Notes under the pieces: generated by a model | The model's database searches: none | Told to the model about the DNA's origin: nothing | The model's input: only the letters and a program-made list of their open reading frames with translations | Part shown: positions 29,966 to 41,744 of the stretch, one piece after another | Numbering within the stretch: position 1 is the stretch's first letter | Layout of the letters: each line of letters opens with the position of its first letter | Position numbers and translations under genes: made by a program | NCBI GenBank assembly: GCA_949316235.1 | Contig: OX438758.1 | Location: 3,505,731-3,569,730 of the forward strand | From: Oegoconia quadripuncta | Taxonomy: Eukaryota; Arthropoda; Insecta; Lepidoptera; Autostichidae | Reading direction: 5' to 3' | Length of the DNA: 64,000 nt

Positions 29966-30172
29966 CGATACGTGGTTGCTACTCAGGAACCTTTCCGCCC
30001 CAACGGCCGTCGGTCCTACGGCCAATGAGCCTCGCCCTCTGCCACTTAAGTTTGGCAATTCTTCGGGCTATATCGGTCACCATGGTTCTCCAGTGGATTT
30101 TCTCATTTCTGATTCGGTCCCACAGGGAGACTCCGAGCATAGCTCTCTCCATTAACGCTTCGGCAAAATTTA
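29966..30172 (-). pseudogene. RTE-type RT C-terminus
   Basis: The minus strand reads MERAMLGVSLWDRIRNEKIH, WRTMVTDIARRIAKLKWQRA and RLIGRRTDGRWGGKVPE, then a stop. This is a textbook RTE post-core segment in one frame over ~65 codons. Confidence 0.85.
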
Positions 30173-31989
30173 TACACTAAAAAGAAAATATACAAGTAAA
30201 CAATTTGAGACTAACCGAGGTACTTTATGTTCGTGAAGATAACATTTCTCTTTAAATAAAATGATATTGAAAAATATGGCACGCACCAATTATTACAGAA
30301 ACATATAATAAGGCTTTTATTTATAGAAAATTTGGTGGTGGGAACCGTTTTCAAATAAAAGTTCATCATCATTCATCCAGAAGGAGCTAGAAGTGGATTT
30401 ATTAAGAAAATCGTATGTCCAGTGCCCATTTCTCTCTCACCAAACACACATAGAAGCATAAACATTTCTACATTTCCACTGCTGGGGTTCAAATCTCTCA
30501 ATAGGAGTCGGCAAAAACCAAAGTAATATTAATTTTCCAAGAAAATTAATAATAAGTTATCGTCAACCTAATACAATAACTTCGAAATTTAAATAAAACT
30601 CGGCAATAACAGAAATCTGAGGCAAAAAGAATAATGAATCTCTCTCACCCCGCTGAGATTTCGTTAGGATTGTGTTTATTTTAAATTTCCTCCGAATACC
30701 CTGTAAAAATCCGAAGGGACTAAAAATCGGCATGGAATAGCTTTGCTTTTTATTCAGATAAGGTCGCTGGTCATCGTGTGTTCTTGTGTATACAGGACTT
30801 TTTTTATTTATTACGTTGTTGGTAATCCTTACATATAAGAAGTTTATTTCAAATAAAGAAAGCTACAATGACCCTGATTCATTGCTCTTATAGTAACCAT
30901 TAGTTAATTAATTGTCCTAGATACCTGACGTGAAGTTTACTGTAAATAAAAATCTACCCACCTTTGTCTCAAAATAATCCCAAATACCCCGAAACAGGAT
31001 TAATTTAATCTCCAGCGGAAACAACTCTTAAACAAAACAAACAAATGAAGGTCCTTTCGAATGTATTACAAAACAACTCTCTAAATGGATAATTGAAGAT
31101 TACAGATCTATTTCGAGAAATGGCTTATGAGGTTTGTATTTGGTTCATAGTAACAGCGACAATGCATTATCGTGTAAAATATCTATGCTAAAACAATGCT
31201 TTTCAATCGCATCGATTATTAGACCTCAAATTCAAGAAGTCCGATAATATCAATTTCAAACAAACGTAGCAATCTAGGCTAAACATCTCCGAATTCACGT
31301 TATAATTTGGCGCCCGAATAGGGACTATAGCCGGAAAAGGTTTAGGTTGGAGCATATTATCTACCTTCAACATCTACAGCGATACCTTTCAAACACTGAT
31401 TTAGTATAATCGCAATCGAGAATTAGGAATGGAATTTCAAGATATAAACGAATGTGAAAATTTAAAGCAGCAATCGTAATTCCTACTGTCTCATTTGAAG
31501 ATATTCTGAAATGTCATGTTAAACTTAGATACATGATTCCAATTAAATTGAATACTAGCGTTATTATTTTATCTCAACGTCTTTAACAGAAAGGAGTTGC
31601 GTTAAGAATATTAATTACTGTAGATTTTACACCTACAATTGTCTTCAAATGTCAAATTCAAAGATTGCACGACAGATGTTGAAGGTTCGTAATAAGGCCT
31701 TAGGTTCTTAGGGGCATTAACCAGACCCTGAGATAAATCAAAAAGGATTTTTTCTAAATTATCATGACTGGGTATCCAACCAGTGACTTCTTCATATTAG
31801 CTACGGTGCGAACTCACTCCAAATTTCAGTTATTTAGATAAAGAACGATCTGGCTGATAATGATCCTACTATATTCAACGATTTGCAACATCAGACGAAT
31901 GACTTACTTCTCTTCCATAAACCATAAACCTCTCTTCACGTCTTGAAAAAACCCATATAGTAGCTATGTAATCTTATCTGCCTAATATT
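30173..31989. other. Quiet AT-rich interval
   Basis: No repeat family, open frame or motif that I recognise over 1.8 kb. It is the longest featureless stretch of the window. Confidence 0.45.
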
Positions 31990-32171
31990 CAGTCTAATTA
32001 TACAATACAATATAATTGTAACCCAGACTTATTTAAAAGAGCAACCCTTGAGTTTCTTGCTCGTTCTTCTCTGGGGAATCAGCTTTGTGAATGAGCAATA
32101 ATGTCAAAAACTTTAATAATAATAAGATAAAAAATGTGACGTTTTCAAGAAATAATTTTCTTTTGATTTTG
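31990..32171 (+). repeat. LINE-X 3' UTR
   Basis: GAGCAACCCTTGAGTTTCTT, GCTCGTTCTTCTCTGGGG, GTGACGTTTTCAAG and the TTTTGATTTTGATG tail. It directly abuts the next SINE. Confidence 0.85.
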
Positions 32172-32440
32172 ATGTACATGTTTAGTACTCGGTTTGGTTG
32201 GTAGTAGGGCATTTTATATGTCCGCCTGGCTAGCTACCACCATCTTATCAAAATCGCCGCCAAACAGCAATGTTAATAGCATTATTGTGTTCCGGTTGTC
32301 AGAGATAAGATACCCAGTCCTCCAAATGTGTTGGGGTTTCCGGGTGAGTACACCTTCCTTACCAGTAGTACCTTCCACCTTATTTTCACTTAACATTAGG
32401 ATTGAGGTCAAGTGCTAACCCGTTTTGCATAAAAAAAGGG
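32172..32440 (+). repeat. SINE-A, 5'-truncated
   Basis: It starts at GTACATGTTTAGTACTCGGT and keeps the body and a degraded 3' core (AACATTAGGATTGAGGTC). The head is missing. Confidence 0.85.
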
Positions 32441-32442
32441 GC

Positions 32443-32625
32443 CAGCATCCATCCAGCTATGTTCGTCCTGCGCTGCACTTGCCGCTGCGTGGTCTCCAAT
32501 CTAGAATAGTTCATCGACTCCACGGTTATCAGTTCATCGAGGTATGAGGCTACCGACTGCCACTTCACATGACTTATCCGCTGGGTTATGTCAGTGACTT
32601 ACGTTCTTCTACAGGTACCTATTTC
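32443..32625 (-). pseudogene. RTE-type RT C-terminus, decayed
   Basis: The minus strand reads VTDITQRISHVKWQS and, further on, LETTQRQVQRRTNIAGWM, matching the VTD.A.RI.KLKW and R.RTG.R.VGRP..RW blocks of RTE elements with heavy damage. Confidence 0.55.
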
Positions 32626-33510
32626 AATTTCTATTTATATCTGACCAGGTGTGATATATACCATTGTCTATTGTACCAAAATATTACAATAACAGAGTAC
32701 AAACAATAGGTCACGTACAAAGGTGGACTTATAATAAACTTACACTAAATATATTACATATACCTACTGCGAAATATATACATAACATAATTTAAATATA
32801 TATATATATACTATAAACCTACATACACATACTAATATCACGAAAGATGGGAGAGGTAAAGGTGTGATTCAGGTCAATACAAAAAAGAAACCGCTCTAAA
32901 CAAATATATCCCCAAAAAAACTTATTATAAGTTTTAATCGCAAAATCAACCCCGAGCGTGGTGTAATTACGAAAGCAGCATAGCATACTTAGCGTGTGAA
33001 CGTTTGGAGAAGTCATTAGCCTTAATAATGGGTTGGAATATGCCAAAGTGTTCGGTATAGTCCCGCCGCATGCAATAGTATATTTGTTTCTTTTCCGGGC
33101 TTAACCACTGCATTATGGCGGACTAATGTTCTAAAGAGACGCAATGTTTATGTGTTTTGTCCGGCTGGAGCAGGAGTGCTGTATGAAAATTGTTCTCCTT
33201 ATTAAACGGGATTGTAAAATTTATCTGTCAAACAGCTGATGACGTTAGGAACACTCGCTTATAATACAATCGTAAATTACTTTAAAAATGTAATGTAAGT
33301 TACAAAACCGGTGCTTGAGAATACTAATATTTGTGGTTGTCAACCAACAAAATAAATTTAAAAAGTTTGATTTTTTTTTTTAGTTTTATTTTGTCCTCTA
33401 GGAGAAGGATCTAGCACATAACAGCCATGTCTTATTTAAATCTTATTTCTTCAGTTTGTAAGTCAGTCTCAGTCAAAACAAGTAATTCGTCGTATACTTG
33501 GCGTATACAA
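32626..33510. other. No gene recognised
   Basis: AT-rich with a TATA run near 32800. The 75-codon minus frame at 32819-33046 is not protein-like to my eye. Confidence 0.4.
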
Positions 33511-33583
33511 AGTCTAGTCACGGTCAAGTCATTCTTCAGTAAAGTGGCAGAATGCTTTACAAAAGATTTTGGCGGCTTCTTGT
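33511..33583 (+). repeat. Dispersed 73-bp repeat, copy 1
   Basis: AGTCTAGTCACGGTCAAG, TCATTCTTCAGTAAAGTG, GCAGAATGCT and TTTGGCGGCTTCTTGT match 58531-58604 in inverted orientation. The class is unknown. Confidence 0.7.
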
Positions 33584-34046
33584 GGGAACCCGAAAGCTCC
33601 GTTACGCACTTTAATTTACACTTCCCTTCACTTGTACACTATCACTAACGTTTGCTGCACAATATTCTGCCATTATTAAGCTTCAGAAGTCAGAATGCAC
33701 AAATTATAAGAATTATAAAGAAAAATGCTACTTCACTCGGCGAGTTCCCGCCAAAAAGCCTTAAAAAGTTTGATCATGAAAAGTTTAAACACTAGTCGAA
33801 ATACATTCAAATAAAAAACAATCTTTGCTCGTCGGTTATTCGACTCATTTGTGGACTCATTATACCAGCTATAGGCCGTCCATTGCTAAACATACTTATT
33901 TATCTATTTATTGTAACTGCAACATGTACACAATACTTATGCTAATAACAGTAATTATAGTATAGTACTCATGCACATACCCTGTCAGGGTGAAGCAGCG
34001 GTCATACGACGTCCTGTCTAATTCGTTTACCTACTATACAATTTTT
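33584..34046. other. No gene recognised
   Basis: AT-rich intergenic DNA. Near 33870 ATAGGCCGTCCATTGCTAAA is a possible RTE 3' end scrap. Confidence 0.4.
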
Positions 34047-34548
34047 CCTTACCGACTCATAGTCACACCAAGTTATCACACCAGTGTTCCAAACAGGATT
34101 CTTTTTCTTGTTAGTCACACTACTAATTTTTCCGCACCATTTGTACTATAATTGATAGTGTTGTACCTGTTGAAAATTTAGGTTTAACAGGAACAAACTA
34201 ATATATAATAAAGTCAACCTAACACGAAGGGTATAGCGGGCGATCCGGGCTCGCTCTGCTCGCCCGGCTCGCTTCCGCCATACTTCGAACCTAACCTATC
34301 CATGTCGGGGTGCCAAGAACTCCCGTGCTCGCTTCGCTCGCACTCGTCCGGCTCGCTTGTGCGCCAGTTAAATATAGATGACATCCCAGATGACATTCCA
34401 TTTTACAGGACAGGACAGGCTAGGACAGCACTAGTTAGGAAATAAATACAATAAATGGTGTAGAAAAATTAGTAATGTGACTAACAAGAAAAAGAATCCT
34501 GTTTGTAACACTGGTGTGATAACTTGGTGTGACTATGAGTCGGTAACT
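34047..34548. mobile_element. Long-TIR MITE (~94-bp arms)
   Basis: The arms at 34049-34142 and 34454-34546 are inverted copies (TTACCGACTCATAGTCACAC, GTTATCACACCAGTGTT, AGGATTCTTTTTCTTGTTAG). The octamer CAATTTTT lies on both sides (34039-34046 and 34549-34556), a possible 8-bp duplication as made by hAT transposases. The interior has GC-rich words CTCGC / GGCTCGCTTC.. repeated and no long frame. Confidence 0.75.
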
Positions 34549-35309
34549 CAATTTTTGTGCCACCTCGCAATTTATTTATTTTATTTATTTCCCTTTTGAA
34601 GAACCAACAACAAGAATTAAGTATGTGTGAGATAATTTAATAATGCTATTTTATGTGCGAGTTATCATATTATTATTATAAGAATTACAGTTTATATAAT
34701 TTTAGATATTTATGTTTTCCGTTAGTAAATGCATTAATTGAATTGTTATTATTTAATTATTTATTAATGTCAATATGTGATTTCATTATGAAGTATTTAT
34801 TATGATTAAATTAATTATTATCTATATAAGTACATAATCTATTATTATTAATTTGTTTATACATAATGTCATTGTTACCTAATCATTTAAATAGGCTTTT
34901 TATTTTAAAAATTTAATATTTGTTAGATTTTTCTAGGAGGAAGAAGCCCGCAACTCCTTATCGTTCATAAATTTATCGATTTCATAGTAACATGGTTGAC
35001 TGGATTCGCGTTTGACCACAATCTCACCTGATGGTGCACGCGGAAGCACGCGATCTCAGTAAATGCCTATTCATTCTGCTCTTGAAGATCCCAAGGTTAT
35101 AGGATTTAGGAAAGACTGACGCCGGAAGGGAGTTATTTTATTTTAATTATTTATTAATAAACATTTTAGTTTGCTTTTAAATGGTTTGTCATCTTCAATC
35201 GTTTTCAAGAAGTCAGGTATTTTGTTGTAGATGACTACGACTTCCCCACGCATTTCCAGAGCAATCTGTTTTAAGTGGCCTGCAATCAGCGACTTCTCAG
35301 GACCTTCAT
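34549..35309. other. AT-rich; old SINE/LINE core near 35010
   Basis: Mostly ATTA-rich low-complexity DNA. At about 34985-35060 GTTTGACCACAATCTCACCT followed by GATGG resembles the SINE-A 3' core (TTGACCTCAATCACACCTGA) read in reverse, suggesting a shared ancient 3' domain. Confidence 0.4.
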
Positions 35310-35530
35310 AGGTCGTCCATCCATCAGTTCGACGAGCTGTGCTATGGACACAGCAACTTTAACTTACTAACCCTCGGAGCTCTGTCGGTCACATACGTTC
35401 TTTTTTAAGGAATTCTTCATTCCGGATTCGATCTTGTAGTGAAACACCGAGTATCTCCATAGCTCGATGGTCACTCTTGACCTTTCTTATAAGGCCCATA
35501 GTGAGAGACTACGTTTCAGTGCCATAAGTG
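35310..35530 (-). pseudogene. RTE-type RT C-terminus
   Basis: The minus strand reads VLVITYGTET.SLTMGLIRKV and KSDHRAMEILGVSLQDRIRN, then EE. It holds the YG.ET and RAME..LGVSL.DRIRN blocks of RTE elements. Confidence 0.8.
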
Positions 35531-35547
35531 ATAACCAACACACATTG

Positions 35548-35790
35548 ACGACCGATTGGTGTAGTGGATAGTGACCCTATCAGCGAAACCAACGGTTGCG
35601 GGTTCGAATCCCGCGAGGGGTAAATGTTTGTGTGATGAATACGAACATTTATTCCCGAGTCTTGGATGTTTATATAAATATTTATGTATCCGTTATCTAG
35701 TATCCATAGCACAAGCTTTGCTTAGTTTGGGACTAGATATTGGTGTAAAAATCCGAAATATTTATTTATTCATTTATTATTTATTTATTG
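35548..35790 (+). repeat. SINE-B, full length
   Basis: GACCGATTGGTGTAGTGGAT head, GGTTCGAATCC B box, CCGAGTCTTGGATG body and TATT tail. It inserted next to an RTE fragment. Confidence 0.9.
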
Positions 35791-36235
35791 ATGAAATACT
35801 TTTGTGTTTCAGCCTTGAGGTATTATTGAAGAGAAGGCGTTACGCAATTTCCAGAAATTCATTTTACGACTGGAATCGAATCACATCTCCTTAACATTCT
35901 AAGCGTTTATTCATATGAAACAAACAAAGCACCTGAAGAAGATAACTTTGCAAATGAGGGGGACCTTTGAATCCATTTATTTCGGCTAAGTAATACCCAG
36001 TGCGGCGACTCGTCCGAAACTTCCGGGCAGTGACAAATTTCACCTTACAAAACTTTGCTTTGTCCCTGCTACCTTACACATTGGCTTGAGGGAGATTGGG
36101 GTATATCTATCATCTGGCTGTCACCAAAATGTCCTGTAACAATGACATATTACAAAAAAAATAGAAATAAATTGTTAAAAGCATTTCCGGTTTACAAAGT
36201 TATCGCTTGTTAAGACAGAATCTATGAATAATTTT
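35791..36235. other. No gene recognised
   Basis: AT-rich intergenic DNA. Confidence 0.4.
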
Positions 36236-36492
36236 GACGATCTGTTTGGTGTAGTGGTTATAAACTCTGCTGCTATACCAAAAGGTCGCGGGTTCGAATC
36301 CCGCTAGAGGCATATGTTTTTATGATGAATACGGACATGTGTAACCGAGTTATGGATGTTTGTCATTTATATAAGTACGTATTTATTTACAAAAAAAAAT
36401 GTATTTGTAAAGTGTATCAACCATCTGGTATTCACAACACAAGCCTAGTTGCTTAGTGTGGCGCTGTCTGTATATGTCCAAGGATATTTTAA
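36236..36492 (+). repeat. SINE-B2, full length
   Basis: TCTGTTTGGTGTAGTGG head, GGGTTCGAATCCCGC B box, ACCGAGTTATGGATG body and AACACAAGCCTAGTTGC 3' part. Confidence 0.9.
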
Positions 36493-36546
36493 AAAAAAAC
36501 GAGGTCTGGGGGTTTGTCTTCTTCGTGTCTATGAGCCCTGTTATGT

Positions 36547-36832
36547 AACCGCCTCCGTGGCTCAATGTAAACAACATAGGGTTTACGAATCGGAGGTCGT
36601 GGGTTCGATCGCCAGCGGGGTACATGTTTAAGTACTCGGTTTGGTTGGTGGTAGGGCATTTTAAATGTCCGCCTGGCTAGCTACCACCATCTCATCGAAA
36701 TCTGCTTCCAAGCAGCAATGTTAATAGCATTGTTGTGTTTCGGTTGTCAGAGATAAGACAGCCAGTCCCCCAAATGTGTTGAAGTTTCCGGGTCGTACGC
36801 TTCCACCTTCCACCTAATCTTCACTCTCGATA
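36547..36832 (+). repeat. SINE-A, near full length
   Basis: Head to the CACCTAATCTTCACT segment. The final 3' core and poly(A) are missing. Confidence 0.9.
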
Positions 36833-37566
36833 TCTCTAAGCGTTCCTGAGAAGATGCACGGAGTTGGTCGGATAGACACGACGACTATCCCTTAAAATCC
36901 AGTTCCACTTTTATCTTTCGAGTACTACCAGACCCAATATTACCATTACAATTATAAAACTGCTGTGCCAGTGGTTATCTTTCTTATTTTTCCTCGTTGT
37001 CACGATTATTCTTCTCTGACAGTCCAACAAATTCTACTTAAGTAGGTATACAATTACATTGAGCGTAAAATAAAAAAGGAGTAAGACGTTATAATAAATT
37101 TTCACATGACGAGTCTCGTAAGGTTTCCGGGACGATAAAAGGGGGTTGTAACACATGTCTTAATCAGGGTTGCCACTTTCGTAAAATCTTGGTTCTTAAT
37201 ACTGATAATGGAAAATACTAAACGTTTGTGGTTTCCGGCAATTAAAAGGATTGAAGCAACGATTATTCCCGTGCGTGTCGATAAGGCTATTAAGGAACTT
37301 TATGCTAAAAATATTTGCAGGCTCGCATATTTCAATGTGGCGCGGCGATAGGCTAACCCGCTATCACATACTCGTTACTGTATATTTCGAAATGTTGATC
37401 GTTGATGTTGTTTAATGCACTGAACTCTCCGTGCACATGTTCGGAATATGTATGAATAAAAGAAAAGAAAGAAAAAAAAATTAAACCCATCTCATGACAC
37501 AAACAATCAACTACAAGTATTACACAGTCGAGACACATGCACAAAATAACATTGTGTTTGCCATTT
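36833..37566. other. No gene recognised
   Basis: AT-rich intergenic DNA. Short open frames here are not protein-like. Confidence 0.4.
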
Positions 37567-37690
37567 AATTGTCGGTGTCGCAAGGTGAAGTCAAAAAGGT
37601 CGCCAACTCAGCATGGGTTGTAGCCGTTCACTACAACGTTGGTTTTCAGTGGAGCCTCCAAATGACGCACGGACACTGGTCAACAAATGT
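37567..37690 (-). repeat. Unclassified ~115-bp repeat with hairpin, copy 2
   Basis: Inverted relative to 15238-15372. The GTTGTAG / CTACAAC pairing blocks are kept while flanking bases differ. Confidence 0.6.
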
Positions 37691-38086
37691 ACATACAAAT
37701 AACAATTACAATAACAGGAGTAATCAGCAAGATGCGATGAGAGGATACATACGTGTATACATCTCTTTCTCTCAATAATAAAATGAACTCCTCAATAATG
37801 CACCCAAACCTATATGTTATAGAAACCGTATATAATATCAGTAAATAATGAGTAAATAAAATAAAAATATATACATAACATACATACATAACCTATTAAT
37901 TTTAATTTTGACAATCCCGTTTAGCATGAAGATCGTATTTATTAAGTTTGAAATATGTCCGTATTTGGCAATGTAGCGCTGAAATGTTTGCAATGAATTG
38001 AAAACGGTTTTTGTCTTCGTAAACTGGTGTCCTATGTCTGACAGTAATTCGTTCATCCACTTTGTACATATTCAGTCTTTAACATA
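37691..38086. other. No gene recognised
   Basis: AT-rich intergenic DNA. Confidence 0.4.
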
Positions 38087-38228
38087 TTTTGTTTTCAATT
38101 GAAGGTAGTCTGTAAACTAAATCGTTGGCCTAAAAAACACTGTCAGATGACCACTAGTCTGACACAAATCGATCAATCCGCACTGATCCTGCGACATGGG
38201 TTTATGGCCCATACTTCTCTACCAATGA
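38087..38228 (+). repeat. 5S-like SINE, 3' half
   Basis: TTTTCAATTGAAGGTAGTCT, AACACTGTCAGATGACCACT and AGTCTGACACAAATCGATCA match the body at 28280-28420. The 5S-like head is missing. Confidence 0.65.
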
Positions 38229-38574
38229 GTTTTTTTTTTTTTTTTTTTTATGCACGACGGGTTCGTACTTGACCTCAATCACACCTGATGATAAGTGAAG
38301 ATGAGGTCGAAGGTGGAAGCGTACTAACCCGGAAACCCCAACACATTTGGGGGACTGGCTATCTTATCTCTGACAACCGGAACACAACAATGCTATTAAC
38401 ATTGCTGCTTGGCGGCAGATTTAGATAAGATGGTGGTAGCTAGCCAGACGGACATTTTAAAATGCCCTACCACCAACCAAACCGAGTACTTAAACATGTA
38501 CCCCGCTGGGGATCGAACCCGCGACCTCCGAATCGTAAACTCAGTGTTGTTTACATTGAGCCACGGAGGCGGTT
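38229..38574 (-). repeat. SINE-A, full length
   Basis: A complete, little-diverged minus copy with a ~20-base poly(A) (as T's). Confidence 0.95.
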
Positions 38575-38694
38575 AAAAGTGCAGGCGAGTGCAGGCTGTA
38601 CGCCAACAGTGGGAACAGGTCTTTTATTAATTCATTTTTAGGAATCGAGGGTTTTCAAAATTTTCAATTTATAATTATCAATCTAAAGACTATT

Positions 38695-38742
38695 ATTTAG
38701 TAGTGGACGTCCTGTGGCTGAACATGATGATGATGATATATT
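38695..38742 (+). repeat. RTE 3' terminus scrap
   Basis: TTTAGTAGTGGACGTCCTGT, GGCTGA and a TGATGATGATG tail. Confidence 0.65.
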
Positions 38743-38759
38743 TTGCGACTGCTGCAAGC

Positions 38760-39000
38760 TGCATATTTGGCGACTTGAACATTATTATATGGCCATAGTT
38801 AGAGACCACGTTTCAGTGCCATATGTCCCACTGGGTACACACTAAACACTGGGTCCCACTGGGTCCCAGTGTTTAAGCTGGAAGAGAAGACGTTGCGCAT
38901 TCTCCCGAACCCTGTCCAAATAGAATCGAAGTTGGACTTATCTAATTGGATCTCTTATCCAAGGCAATCGTACTAGTCCAGAACTTCTAGGTATTTTTAG
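38760..39000 (-). pseudogene. RTE scrap
   Basis: AGAGACCACGTTTCAGTGCC is the antisense of the GTETWSL-type segment (as near 35505). An internal duplication (GGGTCCCACTGGGTCCCAG) is present. Confidence 0.5.
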
Positions 39001-39034
39001 AAGATAATCCACCCAGTAGTGTCAAAAAGAAATG

Positions 39035-39545
39035 AATTGAAATAATTTATTTGCTTGATTTTGGGTACAAGATAGGATGACACATAACAGAAGTCCCATT
39101 CAAAATCTACTTAAAATCTAGCGTGCAAATATTTTATAAATTAGGATAGCATTAGATAGGTTATTACTTAAATATTATAATAATGTATGTTGTCACAATA
39201 TAAAAAACTAATTAATTTTCAATGCTGTGTTGATGTCAGAAAATCGAAATTGTCCGTTATATAAGTATTTCAAAATAGTGGTAGATATTCCTTAATTGAA
39301 TAATAATATTTGTTAATAAACCATTCATGTAACTTAATTTTAAATTTGCGTCCAGTCAACAATTTTAATTCATTTGGGAGGGCGTTGCATAGCTTCGCAG
39401 CCATATAATTAAAGTTTTTTGGCGTAACTGACAACATAAATTTTGGTATAATTACTTTATCGGACCCTCTAGGTCTTAACTGTTTAATATTTTGCCTAAT
39501 TTGTATGGGATAGTGTTCTGGTTGTTCCCTTACAAACAAACAAAG
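39035..39545 (-). pseudogene. LINE C-terminal RT fragment
   Basis: The minus frame (39270-39539) reads EQPEHYPIQIRQNIKQLRPR, KVIIPKFMLSVTPKNFNYMA, AKLCNALPNELKLLTGRKFK and EWFINKYYYSIKEYLPLF. The C..LP.E.......FK..L..W......YSI.EYL pattern is a non-LTR RT C-terminus. A 3' UTR continues to about 39035. It is 5'-truncated. Confidence 0.7.
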
Positions 39546-39957
39546 TTGTTTTATGTACAGACAAAGCTAAATTAAATAGATTAAAATTTTGCACAACCCT
39601 AGAGTCCGGGTGCGATTTATGACATCGCAATCAGACGCCGGTCGTCATTACATCCACGTGTTATTACGAAAGGATTACTGTCTAACTAATGATCACTTAT
39701 TTTTGTTTCAACTGTACCTCACTGATTTGAAAGAGCAATCGTGTCTTTTAATTGGCTGCCAGCGCTGCCATAATACGGGAAGTGCTATAGCGGCTAGGTA
39801 CCTAGATATATAAATTTTGTATTGCTTTTAGCTTGTGATGTGTGTCTTTTTTCTTGTGTGTGTCGCTTTTAGCGTGATCATATAGGAAAAAATAAAGTTT
39901 AAACAATTTTCTTTTTGATAGGACTAAAAGTAAAGTCTGTAATCATTTGCATCATCG
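39546..39957. other. No gene recognised
   Basis: A 74-codon frame at 39589-39813 has no recognisable homology. Confidence 0.35.
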
Positions 39958-40345
39958 AACTTTTCAATAAGGTTCCTGTTGATATACAAAATCTTCCTTT
40001 CAATAAATTTAAAGATCCTATAAAACAGAAACTTATTAAGAAAGCATATTATAAAATATCAGATTATTTAGATGATAAACATTCATGGACATAACCAGCC
40101 CGTTCGCGTAACCAGGCTATTTCACAATTAATAATGAAATATAAAATAATAATTAATAATTTTGTAATATAAAATCCTTTTTTTTTAAAGAGCAACCTCT
40201 CGAGTTTCTTGATTGTTCTTCTCAGGGGAAAATTGCCTTTTGAACAAGCAGTAGCTTTAAAAATGTAAAATCTGACTATTTTAAGTGTACCCTGTGTAGG
40301 TACCTACAAAATAAAGCATTTTTGATTTGATTTGATTTTTTTTGT
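39958..40345 (+). pseudogene. LINE-X 3' end
   Basis: The last RT codons (FNKVPVDIQNLPFNKFKDPI, KQKLIKKAYYKISDYLDDKH) end at the TGGACATAA stop, followed by the complete 3' UTR and GATTTGATTTGATTTTTT tail. Very close in sequence to the 4405-4790 copy. Confidence 0.85.
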
Positions 40346-40739
40346 GTGCTCGAACAATCTTATCGTTGTACAACGTATCACATTCTGAACAGTGTGAACA
40401 TATGTATAGTCCAGAGTAAATGAGGCAAATAATTATCCCCTTGGATCAAATCAGGTCGCATCAATCTTTGTGTCGTCGTTAGATCTCTCATTCTCTTGTC
40501 TTTTTATTTTTATACAGGGTTCTTGTGAAGATTATTTCTTAGCCTCCGACACAAAAAAGGGGTGTTGTAGGTTTGAAGCCATTCATTTATCTAACAACTT
40601 AACAATTCATAAACTTACATGTAAGCCTTAGGCAAAATTAAATATAAAAATACATGTTATTTTAGTAATTTGTAATAATTTTATGTATAAATATTAATTA
40701 AAGAATGTCTCTTAATAATTCATATTTTAAAATTAAATT
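40346..40739. other. No gene recognised
   Basis: AT-rich intergenic DNA. Confidence 0.4.
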
Positions 40740-40940
40740 AATACCAACTAATATTATAAAAGTTTGTGTGTGTATGTATGTATGTTTGTTACCTCTTCAC
40801 GCCTTCACGGCTGGCCGGATCTGGATGGAATTTGGTGGGTAGACAGATTAGGACCTGGATTAACAAATAGACAATTTTTTTTGCTGAACCGATTTTGATA
40901 AAATCTTCCATGCGGACGAAGTCGCGGGCGGAAAGCTAGT
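40740..40940 (+). mobile_element. Lep1-like non-autonomous Helitron
   Basis: CTAATATTATAAAAGTTTGT, CGGCTGGCCGGATCTGGATG, AATTTGGTGGGTAGACAGAT and a right end GCGGACGAAGTCGCGGGCGG followed by AAAGCTAGT. The final hairpin and CTAG end are typical of lepidopteran Helitrons. Only ~200 bp, non-coding. Confidence 0.8.
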
Positions 40941-41430
40941 ATTACATAAAATCAGATTTAGATTAACAGATCAAAAATTTATGTCCTGTTAAATTAACTC
41001 TATTTTCTAAACCTAGAGTAAAAGGTTTCTCCAGACAAAGGTTTCTCTGACAAGACTCTTGGAATTTGCCATGAAGGAAGGTCTTACCATAACTAAAGGA
41101 TTTAATCCACAAATTATAAATGACAAATTATTGCACAACAAAGTGTATTTATATTTAATATTAGATGCAGGAATGTTATTATTAATATATAATATAAGTT
41201 AAATATAATACAAGATATTAATATTTTTTATTTATTATTTTATTTATTTATTTCCATCCTACTTCTATCATACTTCTATCATATATAAAGCATATAATAA
41301 AAAAAAGTAAGAAAGCGCCATGAAACACATGTTCACGTCTTGGTAGAACAGGCTGAGCAGAAGGCTAGCGGTGTTACCACGGTTGAGTTCGATGCTAAAA
41401 ATTTGCCGTCTAGTTCGCTTACGTGGTACG
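40941..41430. other. No gene recognised
   Basis: AT-rich intergenic DNA. Confidence 0.4.
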
Positions 41431-41705
41431 CAAGCGAGCTAAATTTATTACCACGAGCGCCCTAGAATTAAATTACGTTAACTTGATAAACATCTATCTA
41501 TTAGACATTTATCCCATTATCCTTACTTCTAGGGCGCGGTCTTGCGGTCGAACACAAGCGAGCTAAATTAGGTACCACGAGCGCCTAAAATTAAATTATG
41601 GAAACTTGATAAACGTTTACCCATTAGACGTTTATCCCCTTACCTTTACTTTTAGGGAGCTTACGTGGTACCAAATTTTGCGGTCGAACGCAAGCGAGCT
41701 AAATG
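41431..41705 (+). repeat. Tandem repeat, ~125-135-bp period
   Basis: CAAGCGAGCTAAAT recurs at 41431, 41555 and 41691. Each unit holds ACCACGAGCGC, AATTAAATTA, CTTGATAAAC and GACRTTTATCCC, with inverted blocks (GCGCCCTAGA / TCTAGGGCGC and GATAAAC / GTTTATC), so each unit can fold. Confidence 0.8.
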
Positions 41706-41744
41706 GGAAATTTTGCGTAGTACGACGGCTAATCATCTCTGACT

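Noticed and set aside
34214..34396. 60-codon minus frame rich in E, S and G
   Set aside because: It lies in the loop of a long-TIR element and arises from repeated GCTCGCTTC-type words.
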